Origin: Streptomyces graminilatus
GTDB taxonomy: Bacteria; Actinomycetota; Actinomycetes; Streptomycetales; Streptomycetaceae
Length of the DNA stretch: 64,000 bases
Assembly: GCF_001418565.1 (NCBI RefSeq)
Contig: NZ_LIQQ01000164.1
Coordinates: 1 to 64,000, forward strand
Direction of reading: 5' to 3'
Shown here: one piece after another, positions 17,012 through 26,800 of the stretch
How positions within the stretch are numbered: the stretch's first letter is position 1
Layout: every line of letters starts with the position of its first letter
Translations under genes and position numbers: made by a program
Notes under the pieces: generated by a model
What the model was told of the DNA's origin: nothing
The model's database searches: none
The model's input: only the letters and a program-made list of their open reading frames with translations

Positions 17012-17768
17012 CGGCTTCCTGGGCCGGAATCTGGCCGCCGCGTTCGACGGCCGCTTCCCGGACGTGACGGCGATCGCCGCCGGAGTCTCCAGTACCTCCG
17101 CCGCGGCACCCGCCGAGTACGACCGCGAGGCCCAACTCGTCTACGAGGCACTGGAACAGTGCCGGCGGGAGGGGCGCCGACTGGTGTTCTTCTCCACGGC
17201 GTCGTTCTCCATGTACGGATTCCCGGACGGCGAGGCGGCCGAGACGGATCCGGTCCGGCCGCCGAACGTGTACGGCCGGCACAAGCTGGCGCTGGAGACG
17301 GTGGTGCGCTCCTCGGGTGCCGAGCACCTGATCCTGCGGCTGAGCCATGTGGTCGGCCCTCACCAGCGCCCGCACCAACTGCTGCCCACTCTCGTCCGGC
17401 ACGTCCTGGACGGGGAAGTGACGATCCATCAGGGCGCTTACCGCGATCTGCTGGATGTACGTGATCTGATCCACGCGATCGGCGGTCTCCTCGGCGACGG
17501 CGTCACGGGCGAAGTGGTGAACGTGGCCTCGGGTGTTCCGCTACCGGTGCAGGAGATCGTGGAGGCCATCGAGCGGCGGCTCGGTGTCACGGCCCGCCAC
17601 GTCCTGCGGCCGGGCGCCTCGGCGATCACCCGCGCGTCCGTCCAGCGGCTGCGCAAGCTGGTTCCCGACTTCCGTGCGGACACGACGGACCGGGACCATC
17701 TCGGGTCGCTGCTGGATGCCTGTCTCCCCTACTGCGCCGCGCTTTCACCGGACGCGGCGGCCGGGTGA
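16995..17768 (+). CDS. NDP-hexose 4-ketoreductase (SDR family)
   Basis: A 257-residue short-chain dehydrogenase/reductase starting at GTG 16995 (VRIIGDGFLGRNLA), preceded by GGGGAGGAG. The N-terminal GDGFLGRNL is the dinucleotide-binding motif. STASFSMYG and the catalytic Tyr/Lys pair in NVYGRHK follow, and then LRLSHVVGP and DLLDVRDL, all typical of deoxysugar 4-ketoreductases of the extended SDR/RmlD type. It is rather short for the family because the N-terminal domain is compact. It overlaps the dehydratase gene by 17 bases, so the two are translationally coupled and act on the same pathway, setting the C4 hydroxyl of the dideoxysugar. Confidence 0.85.
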   Translation: MRIIGDGFLGRNLAAAFDGRFPDVTAIAAGVSSTSAAAPAEYDREAQLVYEALEQCRREGRRLVFFSTASFSMYGFPDGEAAETDPVRPPNVYGRHKLALETVVRSSGAEHLILRLSHVVGPHQRPHQLLPTLVRHVLDGEVTIHQGAYRDLLDVRDLIHAIGGLLGDGVTGEVVNVASGVPLPVQEIVEAIERRLGVTARHVLRPGASAITRASVQRLRKLVPDFRADTTDRDHLGSLLDACLPYCAALSPDAAAG

Positions 17769-17853
17769 CAGCGTGTTCCGCCGTCTGCGGAAACCCCTAG
17801 ACATCCCCTTTCGGCGCCTCTTGGAGGCACCCCTTCCACCTAGCGTGGCCCGC

Positions 17854-18376
17854 ATGATCGAGCTTGCCGGAGTGACCAAGCGGTACGGCGAGAAGGTGGT
17901 GGTCGACGACCTCTCCTTCTCCGTCCGGCCTGGCTGTGTCACCGGCTTCCTGGGCCCCAACGGGGCTGGTAAGTCAACCACGATGCGGATGATGCTCGGC
18001 CTGGACCGGCCGACCGCGGGCCGGGTGCTCATCGACGGCAAGCCCTACGACCGGCTCCAGGAACCCCTCAGGTATGTCGGCGCGCTGCTGGACGCCAAGG
18101 CGATGCACGGCGGGCGCAGCGCGTACCAGAACCTGAGGTGTCTGGCGCTCAGCAACCGCATTCCGCTGTCGCGGGTGGACGAGGTGCTGGAGGAGGTCGG
18201 CCTGGGGTCGGTCGCCAGGAAGCGGCCGAACGGGTTCTCACTGGGCATGGGGCAGCGGCTCGGCATCGCCGCGGCACTGCTCGGGGACCCGGAGATCGTG
18301 ATGCTGGACGAGCCGGTCAACGGCCTCGACCCGGAGGGCATCCACTGGATCCGCTCGCTGATGCGTCGGCTCCGAG
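17854..18376 (+). pseudogene. ABC-2 exporter ATP-binding gene, 3' part deleted
   Basis: The ATG at 17854 begins a standard DrrA-like ATPase: Walker A GPNGAGKST near residue 37, signature SLGMGQRLGIA, and Walker B EIVMLDEPVNGLDPEG. After SLMRRL (about 18372) family similarity stops abruptly. The expected continuation with the switch His and the C-terminal third is missing, and the frame runs on through out-of-frame permease sequence. A TAGCGT -10-like element lies 8 bases before the ATG. The truncated product lacks the H-loop and is very unlikely to hydrolyse ATP productively. It probably once exported the cluster product or a related compound. Confidence 0.75.
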
Positions 18377-18778
18377 TGCAGCTCCGGCATGATCCGCAAT
18401 TCCCTCGCGGCGGTACCGAGGCGCGGCGTGCTCTATTTCGGCAAACTCACGGTGGCGGGCGTTGCCGCTCTGGCCGTCGGCATGGTCACCAGTTTCGCGA
18501 CCTTCTTTGCCGGTCAGGCTGTCCTCGGTTCGCACGGCACCACCATCGGCGCGCACAACGTGCTGCGTGCGACGCTCGGCGCCGGGCTCTATATGACGCT
18601 GATCGCGGTGTTCTCCATGGGAGTGGCCGGCATGCTGCGCAGTTCCATGCTGGCCATGGGTGTTCTCATGCCGTTCTTCTTCCTCGTCACCCAGATCCTG
18701 GCCTCGGTGCCCGGCGCCAAGGACGTGGCGGGCATCGTGCTCGGCGGGTATCTGGTGCTGCGCGGGCGGGACGCCTGA
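18377..18778 (+). pseudogene. ABC-2 exporter permease gene, 5' part and an internal piece deleted
   Basis: An open frame from ATG 18389 encodes MIRNSLAAVPRRGVLYFGK, followed by several membrane segments (LTVAGVAALAVGMVTSFATF; LYMTLIAVFSMGVAGM; GVLMPFFFLVTQILASVPG). This is the second half of a typical six-helix ABC-2 permease. The first half is gone, the ATPase sequence abutting directly at about 18376. A second gap lies between GAKDVAG and the final LGGYLVLRGRDA, where intact proteins have some 30 further residues before the last helix. Two deletions in one locus show that the exporter is dead. Confidence 0.7.
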
Positions 18779-18792
18779 GCGCGGCGGGGAAC

Positions 18793-18823
18793 GGGCGCCG
18801 TGCCCAGCGCCCAGTGGGCGCCC
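18793..18823. terminator. possible hairpin after the exporter remnant
   Basis: GGGCGCC (18793-18799) pairs with GGCGCCC (18817-18823) across a 17-base loop, 15 bases downstream of the permease remnant. No T-run follows. It may be a leftover terminator of the decayed operon. Confidence 0.3.
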
Positions 18824-18891
18824 AAATCCAGTAGACAGCGGGAATTCCGCCGTACGGACCGAGTAACAGTTCACGGATCAGGGAGCAATTC

Positions 18892-19668
18892 ATGACCGAC
18901 ATCAGGTCGATTCAGATCGCTGACGGACCTTCGTTCTTCGTGCCGCAGAAGGAAGGCGCGCTCTTCTCCGAAGTCGACTTCATCTACAACGAGATATTCG
19001 TCGAGCGCGCGTATCTCAAGCACGGAATCCAGCTTTCCGATTCCTCGCGGGTCGTGGACGCGGGCGCGAACGTGGGGCTGTTCTCCCTCTTCGTCAAGCA
19101 GGAGTTTCCCGGTGCGAAGATCCTGGCCTTCGAGCCGATCCCGGCGATCCACCGGGCTCTGCTGGAGAACCTCGACAGCCATGGAGCGAAGGACGTCGAG
19201 GTGCACCGCTCGGCCCTGGGCCGGCAGCACGAGGACGAGGTCCGCTTCACCTTCTACCCCTCCCTCCCCGGCAACTCCACCCGTTACCCCGAGGAGAAGA
19301 AGGTCGGCCAGGAGCTGACGGTGCAGCAGGTAGGCCAGGAGGCCCTGGACGGCATCATGTCCGGTGTCGAGGTGCGGGCCGAGGTGAACAGGCTCTCCGA
19401 CATGCTGCGCGCGTGGTCGCCCGAGGGCCCGATCGATCTGCTCAAGATCGATGTGGAGGGCGCGGAGCTGGAGGTCATGGAGGGCCTGGACGCCGCGGAC
19501 TGGCGGCGGGTGCGGCAGACCGTCATCGAGGTGCAGGACCTGGACGGCCGGCTGGACGCGGTGCGCGGCATCCTCGACGCGCAGGGTTTCACCGTGACGG
19601 TGGAGAACGCGGCGAACCTGCCGGAGGTCTTCCGCTACTCGATGGTGTACGCCAGGCGCGAGTCCTGA
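18892..19668 (+). CDS. FkbM-family SAM-dependent methyltransferase
   Basis: A 258-residue methyltransferase of the FkbM family, whose characterised members methylate hydroxyl groups in polyketide and sugar substrates. The SAM-binding motif VVDAGANVGLFSLF lies at about residues 46-59. Motif II FEPIPAIHRALLENL follows, and the family-typical acidic strand IDLLKIDVEGAELEVMEGL sits near 180-198. GGGAGC precedes the ATG at 18892. It is convergent with the KSIII-like gene, the two sharing a hairpin. The substrate cannot be read from sequence; a hydroxyl of the deoxysugar or of the polyketide chain is the likely target. Confidence 0.87.
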   Translation: MTDIRSIQIADGPSFFVPQKEGALFSEVDFIYNEIFVERAYLKHGIQLSDSSRVVDAGANVGLFSLFVKQEFPGAKILAFEPIPAIHRALLENLDSHGAKDVEVHRSALGRQHEDEVRFTFYPSLPGNSTRYPEEKKVGQELTVQQVGQEALDGIMSGVEVRAEVNRLSDMLRAWSPEGPIDLLKIDVEGAELEVMEGLDAADWRRVRQTVIEVQDLDGRLDAVRGILDAQGFTVTVENAANLPEVFRYSMVYARRES

Positions 19669-19682
19669 CATCTGAGCTCTTC

Positions 19683-19728
19683 GACGACGAGACCCGGTAC
19701 CGCGGATGCGGGGCCGGGTCTCGTCGTC
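19683..19728. terminator. bidirectional terminator between methyltransferase and KSIII-like genes
   Basis: GACGACGAGACCCGG (19683-19697) and CCGGGTCTCGTCGTC (19714-19728) form a perfect 15-bp stem with a 16-base loop, centred between the two convergent stops (19668 and 19752). No long T-run is present, as usual in Streptomyces. It would end both the methyltransferase transcript and the long minus-strand PKS operon. Confidence 0.85.
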
Positions 19729-19751
19729 TGTGCCCTTGGGCCTGTCGTGGG

Positions 19752-20813
19752 TCAGGGTGCCTGCCGCTCCTCGGCCCAGTCGGGCAGGTCGAGGATGGTC
19801 AGGACGGCCGAGGTGGAGACCCAGCCGGAGCCCGACGTCGACATCAGGATGTGGTCGCCCGGCTGCACCAGACCGTTGAGGACGAGGTGGTTGAGGGACA
19901 CCCCCATGTCACAGGCGCCCATGTGTCCGTACTCCTTGCCGAAGTCCCAGCTGCTGCGGGACATCGGCAGGCCGAGCGGCTGCATCTTCATCTGTTCGAT
20001 CATGCGCGCGTCGCTGTTCGCGGCCACCACCCACCGCAGGTCCGAGGCGTTCAGCCCGGCGTCCACCAACGACCGGTGGATGACGTCGAGTTCGAAGTCC
20101 CGCATCATCTCCATGCACTTGTCGAGCGGCATCACGTACTGGTTGAAGTACCCCAGCATCTCCATCATGTTCGACGCCTTGAGCCCCTTCCCCCGGAACG
20201 GCAGCAACGACTCCTCGCCCCGGTGCCACTGTTCCAGTTCGGGCAGCGTCCCCGAGTTCACCGCGCGCAGCTCCGCGAAGCCGCTGTCACCGCTGAGCAG
20301 GACGGCCGCGCCACCGTCGCTCGCGGTGAATCCCGTACCGAACCCCGTCCACCGGTTGATCAGCGGGCTGTTGAAGTTCTCCGCCGTCGTCACCAGCGCG
20401 GTCTCGGCCCCGGCCGCCCCGGTGATCTGTCCGACGGCGACCTCGATGCCGGCCAGCAGACCGTTGGAGTGGTGGCGGACGTCGGTGCTGGGCACTCCGC
20501 TCGCGCCCAGCTCGCGCAGCACGTAGGCGGGCGGGTAGAACCCCTCGGGGCCGTGCTGTACGGAGGTGCAGTGGACGTGGAAGTCGAGGTCCTCGATCTC
20601 GCTGCCGGAGCGGCGGAAAGCCTGCCGTGCGGCGTGTACGGCCATGTCCAGGGCGGGCAGGTCGTCGGGCGCGATGTAGGCGGCGGTGAGTCCGGTCCCG
20701 TGCTCGACGGAGTGCTCGTCGTAGAGTCCTTCCGCCACCGCCTGCTCGATGCTCACCCACTGGTCCGGGATGTACGCCCCGACCGTGTCGACGTAGACGC
20801 CATCGGTCTTCAT
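19752..20813 (-). CDS. ketosynthase-III-like protein with Ser in place of the active-site Cys; candidate acyltransferase
   Basis: 353 residues with the FabH/KSIII fold pattern. ATG 20813 has AAGGAGA 11 bases upstream. At the position of the usual catalytic Cys (AACSG in FabH) it reads HHSNG, with S116. The HQAN histidine of condensing enzymes is absent (VVAANSD). A His is present in EYGHMGACD (H297), where FabH has its GNTS Asn. This pattern departs from starter-condensing FabH. It recalls KSIII homologues that transfer acyl groups to oxygen, such as CerJ in cervimycin biosynthesis, and DpsC, in which Ser replaces Cys. It is the last gene of the PKS operon, 56 bases after PKS C, whose final module has no thioesterase, so acyl transfer from the last ACP is a plausible but unproven role. 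Confidence 0.8.
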   Translation of the reverse strand: MKTDGVYVDTVGAYIPDQWVSIEQAVAEGLYDEHSVEHGTGLTAAYIAPDDLPALDMAVHAARQAFRRSGSEIEDLDFHVHCTSVQHGPEGFYPPAYVLRELGASGVPSTDVRHHSNGLLAGIEVAVGQITGAAGAETALVTTAENFNSPLINRWTGFGTGFTASDGGAAVLLSGDSGFAELRAVNSGTLPELEQWHRGEESLLPFRGKGLKASNMMEMLGYFNQYVMPLDKCMEMMRDFELDVIHRSLVDAGLNASDLRWVVAANSDARMIEQMKMQPLGLPMSRSSWDFGKEYGHMGACDMGVSLNHLVLNGLVQPGDHILMSTSGSGWVSTSAVLTILDLPDWAEERQAP

Positions 20814-20869
20814 GTGTGCCTGCTCTCCTTGGATGTCGTGGAACTGCCGGGTAGCGGTGAGTGCGCCTC

Positions 20870-23800
20870 TCACCTGCGCAGGAGGTCGTCCTTGAGATGT
20901 GTCGCCAGCCGTCCGGGTGTGTCGACCTCGAACAGCAGCGCCGCGGGCAGCCTCAGGCCGGTGGTCTCGCGCAGTCGGTTGCGCAGGGCGAAGGCGGTGA
21001 GGGAGTTCAGACCGATGTCCCGGAAGGGGCGGGTGGTGTCGACGGCTTCGGGTGACGGGTAGTCCAGCACGGCCGCCACCTCCGTGCGCACGACGGCCAG
21101 CAGGACGGCCTCGCACTCGGCGTCGGCGAGACCTGCCAGGCGGCGCCGGAGGGTCCGCAGGGCTCCCGCCGCTCCCGGCCGGCCCGCGCGGCGCCGGGCC
21201 GGCGGTCCGGCCAGGCCCCGCAGCGGTGCGGGCAGGGTCTCGGCACCGGGCCGGGCGGTGAGGGCGCCGGTGTCCGGGCGGAGGACGACGGCGGTGGGCG
21301 CGTCCTGTTCGCACGCGGCGTCGAACAGGTCCAGTACCGCGGTCCGGGACAGTACGCCCGCTCCGGCCGGTACGTCGCCGGTCTCCCAGGGCCCCCACGC
21401 CACGGACTTCGTGGGCAGCCCCGTCGCGTGGCGGCGCCGGGCCAGGGCCTCCGTGAAGGCGTCCAGGGCGGCCTGGTCTCCGCGTCCCGTCGCGCCCAGT
21501 GTGCCGGCGGCGGACGACACGAAGACCAACGAGACGGCCGGCGCCGTGCCGGACCCGGTCAGCTCCACGAGGTTCAGGGCGGCCCGCGACTCCGCCGCCA
21601 GGATCTCCTCCGGTCCGTTCACCGATACGTCGTTCCCGGGCTTCTCACGCCCCACCTCCGCCACGTGCACGACGGTGGCCGGTGAGTTCCCGGCGGGCGG
21701 CGACTCCAGCAGTACGGCCAGTGCCGCACGGTCGGCGGGATCGCAGTCGGCGACGGTCACCTCGGCGCCCAGCGCGGTGAGTTCCCCTTCGAGTCCGGCC
21801 AGTTCACCGCCGCCCGCGGGCGCGGCCAGCAGCAGTCGGCGGACGCCCCGCCCGGCCACGAGGTGCCGGGCGATCTCCGCTCCGGCCGGGCGGGTGGCGC
21901 CGGTGACGAGGACGGTACCGGCGAGTTCGACCGGCGTTCCCGCCTTGCCCGTCTCGCCCGCCTCGCCCGCCGTGGCGGGCAGGGCGGCCAGTCGCGGTAC
22001 GTGTACGACGCCTCGGACGAGGGCGAGTTGGGGCTCCCCGGAGGCCAGCGCGGCCGGCAGGGCTCGCCAGGAGGGTCGCTTGCCGTCCAGGTCGGCCAGG
22101 ACGATCCGGCCCGGGTCGGCGGACTGCGCGCAACGGATCACGCCCCATACGGCGGCGGTGGCCGGGTCCGGCACGGAGGTGCCGTCGACGGCGGCGAGCG
22201 AGCCCTGGGTGAGGAAGACCAGACGGGCGTCGGCCAGGCGCTCTTCGGCGCGCCAGTCCGCGGCCAGCTCGGCGGTGGTGCGGACCGCGTGGGCACCGGT
22301 GATGTCCGCCGGTTCGGGCACCTGGCCGACCAGTACGGCCTCGGGTACGGCGAGACCGGAGTCCAGCGCCTTGCCGAGGTCGGCCAGGCTGTCGTACGCC
22401 TCCGCGTAGACGCCGCTCTTCATCAGGGCCGAGCGGGCGCCGAGCGGATCGGGGCCGACGATGGCCCAGCGGGGTTTCGCCGGGGGCTGCGCGCAGTCGG
22501 CCTGCGGCCAGTCGAGGCGGAACAACGGGCCGTGCTGGGCGATGCGGGCGCCGGCGAGCAGTACGGGGTCGACGGGGCCGAGCCGGACCGTGCCGATCGA
22601 CAGGACGGGCAGCCCGGTGTCGTCGGCCGCCTCCACGGTGACGGTGTCGGTGCCGGTCCGGGCCAGTCGTACCCGAAGCGCCTGGGCGCCGGTGGCGTAC
22701 AGCTCCACCTGGTGCCAGGAGTCGGGCAGGGACAGCGCGTCGGCGGGGGCGAGGGTGCGCAGGGCCGTGTCCAGCAGGACCGGGTGCAGGGCGTGGTGGG
22801 CGCCCTCCGCCCGGTGTTCCTCGGCCAGTTCGACCTCGGCGAACAGTTCGTCGCCGAGCCGCCACAGACCCGTGAGGTCCGCAGACCCGGCGCCGGTCGG
22901 GCCGTCGAGAGCGACCGGCTGGGACCCGGCGGGCGGCCAGAGTTCCAGGTCGAAGGAGGCCGCGCCGTCGCCGGACGTCAGCACCGCACGGGCGTGGCAG
23001 GTCCAGGGTGTGCCGGGCAGCGCACCGGCCGGACGGGAGTGGACGCTCATGGACCGCTCCCCCGACGGCCCGGGCTCACCGACCGTCACCCGCAGCCGGA
23101 GCTCGTCCCGCTCGGGCAGCACCAGCGGGGCCACCGTGGTCAGTTCCGCGACCCGGTCGCAGCCGACCCGGTCGCCGGCCTGGACGGCGAGTTCGACAAG
23201 GACCGTCCCGGGCACGACGACGGTGCCGGCCACCTTGTGGGCGGCACACCATGGCTGGGCCTCGCGCGAGAGGCTTCCGGTCAGCACCAGCCCGTTCCCC
23301 TCGGGCAGTTCGACCACCGTGTCCAGCAACCGGTACCCGTCGTGTTCCGGGCCGGCGGGCGTCACGGTGGGGCGCCGGCCCGCGTCCTGGAGCGAGCCGG
23401 GGGCGGTCATCCAGTAGTGGCGCCGGTGGAAGGCGTACGTGGGCAGCGGCACCCGGCGGGCCCCGGTGGGCGCGAACACGGCGTCCCAGTCGATCTCGAC
23501 GCCGCGGACGTGCAGTTCACCGAGGAGGACCGTCAGGTCGAGTCCCCCGGGGCCGACGAGCGGCAGCAGGTCGGCGTCCCCGTGCGGTCCGCCGCCGGTC
23601 CGTTCCGCGTCGTGGTCGGGCTCGCCTGCGGGCAGTTCCGCGCCGAGGACGACGATCGTGCGGTGCCCCGAGTCAAGCAGCGTCCGCAGTGCCTGCCCGG
23701 CGTGGACGGGCCGCTCCGCGAGGGCGGCGGCCCACCGTTCGGTGTCGTCACCGGCCGCCAGCCAGCCACCGGTCGCCGCCGAGCAGTACGGCACCTCGGC

Positions 23801-26800
23801 CGTGCCCGGACGCACCGCCGGAGGGCTGTCGTCCGTCCGCAGAGCGTGGTGCACCGCGAGCCGGGCACCGCTCTCCAGCGGAAGGATCCCGGCAGCACAG
23901 GCCGCCGCTATCTCCCCGTACGCCTGGCCGGTGATGGCCGCGGGCTCGATCCCGTACGAGCGCAGCAGCGCGGACAGCGCGACGGTCACCGCCCAGCCGA
24001 GCGGTCCGGCGATCTCCGGCCGCTGCTGCCAGTCCGGTACGGCACGCCCGGTCAGGACGTCGCCGGGCGTCCAGTCGACCAGTGCGGACAGGGCCCGCCC
24101 ACAGGCCGTGAGTGTCTCGGTGAACACCGGCACGGTGCCGACCAGGGGGGCGGTGCTCGCCGTCCACCGGGCGTCGGCCGGTGGGAAGGCAAGGGCGACG
24201 GGCGGCTCGGCGGCGCCACCGCGGACGGTGCCGCCGATGACGACGGCAGGCTCGCCGGTGTCGGTCTCCTCGCCGTTCGCGAGAGCCGCCAGGGTGCGCA
24301 GCGCCGTGTCGTGGTCGGGCACGGCGAGCACCGCGCGGTGCTCCAGGGCGGAGCGGGTGGTGGCCAGCGACAGGGCGAGGTCGCTGAGTCGCGGCGCGGG
24401 TTCGTCCGCCGGGTGTTCGGCGGTCAGGAAGGCGTGCAGCCTGGCCGCCTGTGCGCGCAGCGCCTCGGGTCCGGCGGCGGACAGCGGAAGGGGGAGGCGG
24501 CCGGACAGGAACGGGACGCCGGACGGGGTGGGACCGGCGGACGAGGTGTCGTCGGCGGTGTCCTCCTTGTCCGGGGACGGCTCCTCGATGATCACATGGG
24601 CGTTGGTGCCGCTGATGCCGAGCGACGAGACGCCCGCCCGGCGCGGTCGGTCGCCGCTCGGCCAGGGCACGTCGTCGCTCAGCAGCCGCACCGCGCCCGC
24701 GGACCAGTCGACGAGTGTGGACGGCCGCTCGGTGTGCGGGGTGCGGGGCAGGACGCCGTTGCGCATCGCCATGATCATTTTGATGATGCCGCCGACGCCC
24801 GAGGCCGCCTGGGTGTGCCCGGTGTTGGCCTTCATCGAGCCGAGCCACAGCGGTCGTTCACGGTTCTGCCCGTAGGTGGCGACCACGGCCTGCGCCTCGA
24901 TGGGGTCGCCGAGCGGGGTGCCGGTGCCATGGGCCTCGACGGCGTCCACATCGGCCGCGGTGAGTCCGGCGGATGCCAGCACCTGGCGGATCAGCCGCTG
25001 CTGGGCCGGGCCGCTGGGGGCGGTCAGTCCGTTCGAGGCGCCGTCCTGGTTGACACCGGTGCCGGAGATCCGGGCAAGGACGGTGTGGCCGCGGCGTCGT
25101 GCGTCGGAGAGGCGCTCGACGAGCAACAGGCCGACCCCCTCGGCCCAGTTGGTGCCGTCCGCGTCGGCCGAGAAGGGTTTGCAGCGGCCGTCGGGGGCGA
25201 GGGTGCGCTCCCGGCTGAAGGACACGAAGGGGTGCGGCTGCGACATGACCGCCACGCCGCCCGCCAGGGCCAGGTCGCACTCCCCGGCGCGCAGCGCCTG
25301 CACGGCCAGATGCAGGGCGACCAGGGAGGAGGAGCAGGCGGTGTCCACGGCCACCGAGGGGCCCTCCAGGCCGAAGGCGTACGAGATCCGGCCCGCCGCC
25401 ATGTTGCCCGAGGTGCCCAACTCCATGCCGGACGCGTAGTCCTGGTAGGTGATGCCGGCGAACACTCCGGTGCGGGTGCCCTTGAGGGACGCGGGGGCGA
25501 TCCCGGCCTGTTCGAACGCCTCCCAGGAGGTCTCCAGGAGCAGCCGCTGCTGGGGGTCCATGACCTGGGCCTCGAAGGGCGAGATGCCGAAGAGTTCGGC
25601 GTCGAACTCTCCGGAGCCGTGCAGGAATCCGGCCTCGCGGACGTAGGTGGTGCCGGGGCGTTCGGAGTCCGGGTCGTGCAGCGCTTCGAGGTCCCAGCCG
25701 CGGTCGGTGGGGAAGGGGCCCAGTCCTTCGGCGCCCGTGGCGACCAGCTGCCACAGAGCCTGAGGTGAGTCCACTCCGCCCGGGTAGCGGCAGCCCATGC
25801 CGACGATCACGATCGGGTCGTCGTCGCCCACGGCGGCGGTGCGGGCCGGGGCGTCGTCGTCGTTGTCGGTCTCGTCCCCGTCCAGGCCCAGTGCCGTGGT
25901 CAGGTGGCGGATCAGGGCGCCGGGGGTGGGGTGGTCGTAGACGAGGGTCGCGGACAGCCGCAGGCCGGTCTCCTCGGTGAGCCGGTTGCGCAGGCTGATG
26001 GCCGCGAGCGAGTCGACGCCGAGTTCCTTGAACGGCTTGCCGTGACTGACCGGTTCGGCGCTGTCGTAGCCGAGCACCGTGGCGACCTGGCCCGTGACCA
26101 GCTCGGCCACCGCCCGCTGTCGCCCGGTGCGGGACATGGCGGCGATCCGCTGGGCGAATCCGCCGCCCTGCCCCGGCCCCTCGGTGCCCGCTGTGGGGCG
26201 GACGGTTCCGCGCAGCAGTCCGCGGAGCAGTGCCGGAAGTTCGCCGGCCTCGGCCCGGGAGCGCAGGGCACCGGTGTCGAGGCGCAGCGCCGGCAGCAGT
26301 GCCCGGTCCGCGGTGACGCCGGCGTCGAGGAGCGCGAGACCGTGGTCGGCGGAGAGGGGGGCGGCGCCCTGTGCGGCCATGCGGTCCGTGTGGGACCGGT
26401 CGAGCGTGGCTGTCATACCGCCGAATCGCTCCCACGGCCCCCAGGCCAGCGAGGTCGCCGGCAGGCCCAGGGCACGGCGGTGCTGGGCGAGGGCGTCGAG
26501 GAAGGTGTTGGCGGCGGCGTAGTTGCCCTGTCCGGGGCTGCCGAACACACCCGCCACGGAGGAGAACAGCACGAAGGCGGTGAGTTTTTGATGCTGCGTC
26601 AGGTGATGCAGGTGAATGGCGGAAGTGACTTTGGCCTGGAGGACGGTGGCCAGACGTTCCGGGGTGAGCGAGGTGAGCAGGCCGTCGTCGAGCACACCGG
26701 CGGTGTGGACGACGGCGGTGACCGGGTGCTCGCCCGGCACCCCCGCGAGGACCTCGGCCAGGGCCGTGGGGTCGGCCACGTCGCAGGCCTCGATCGTCAC

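Noticed and set aside
18389-18778. Permease fragment as a functional small membrane protein
   Set aside because: It is clearly the second half of a six-helix ABC-2 permease, lacks an internal piece before the last helix, and has no intact ATPase partner.
19752-20813. KSIII-like gene as a FabH-type starter ketosynthase
   Set aside because: The catalytic Cys is Ser, the HQAN His is absent, and the PKS already has a KSQ loading module that makes its own starter.
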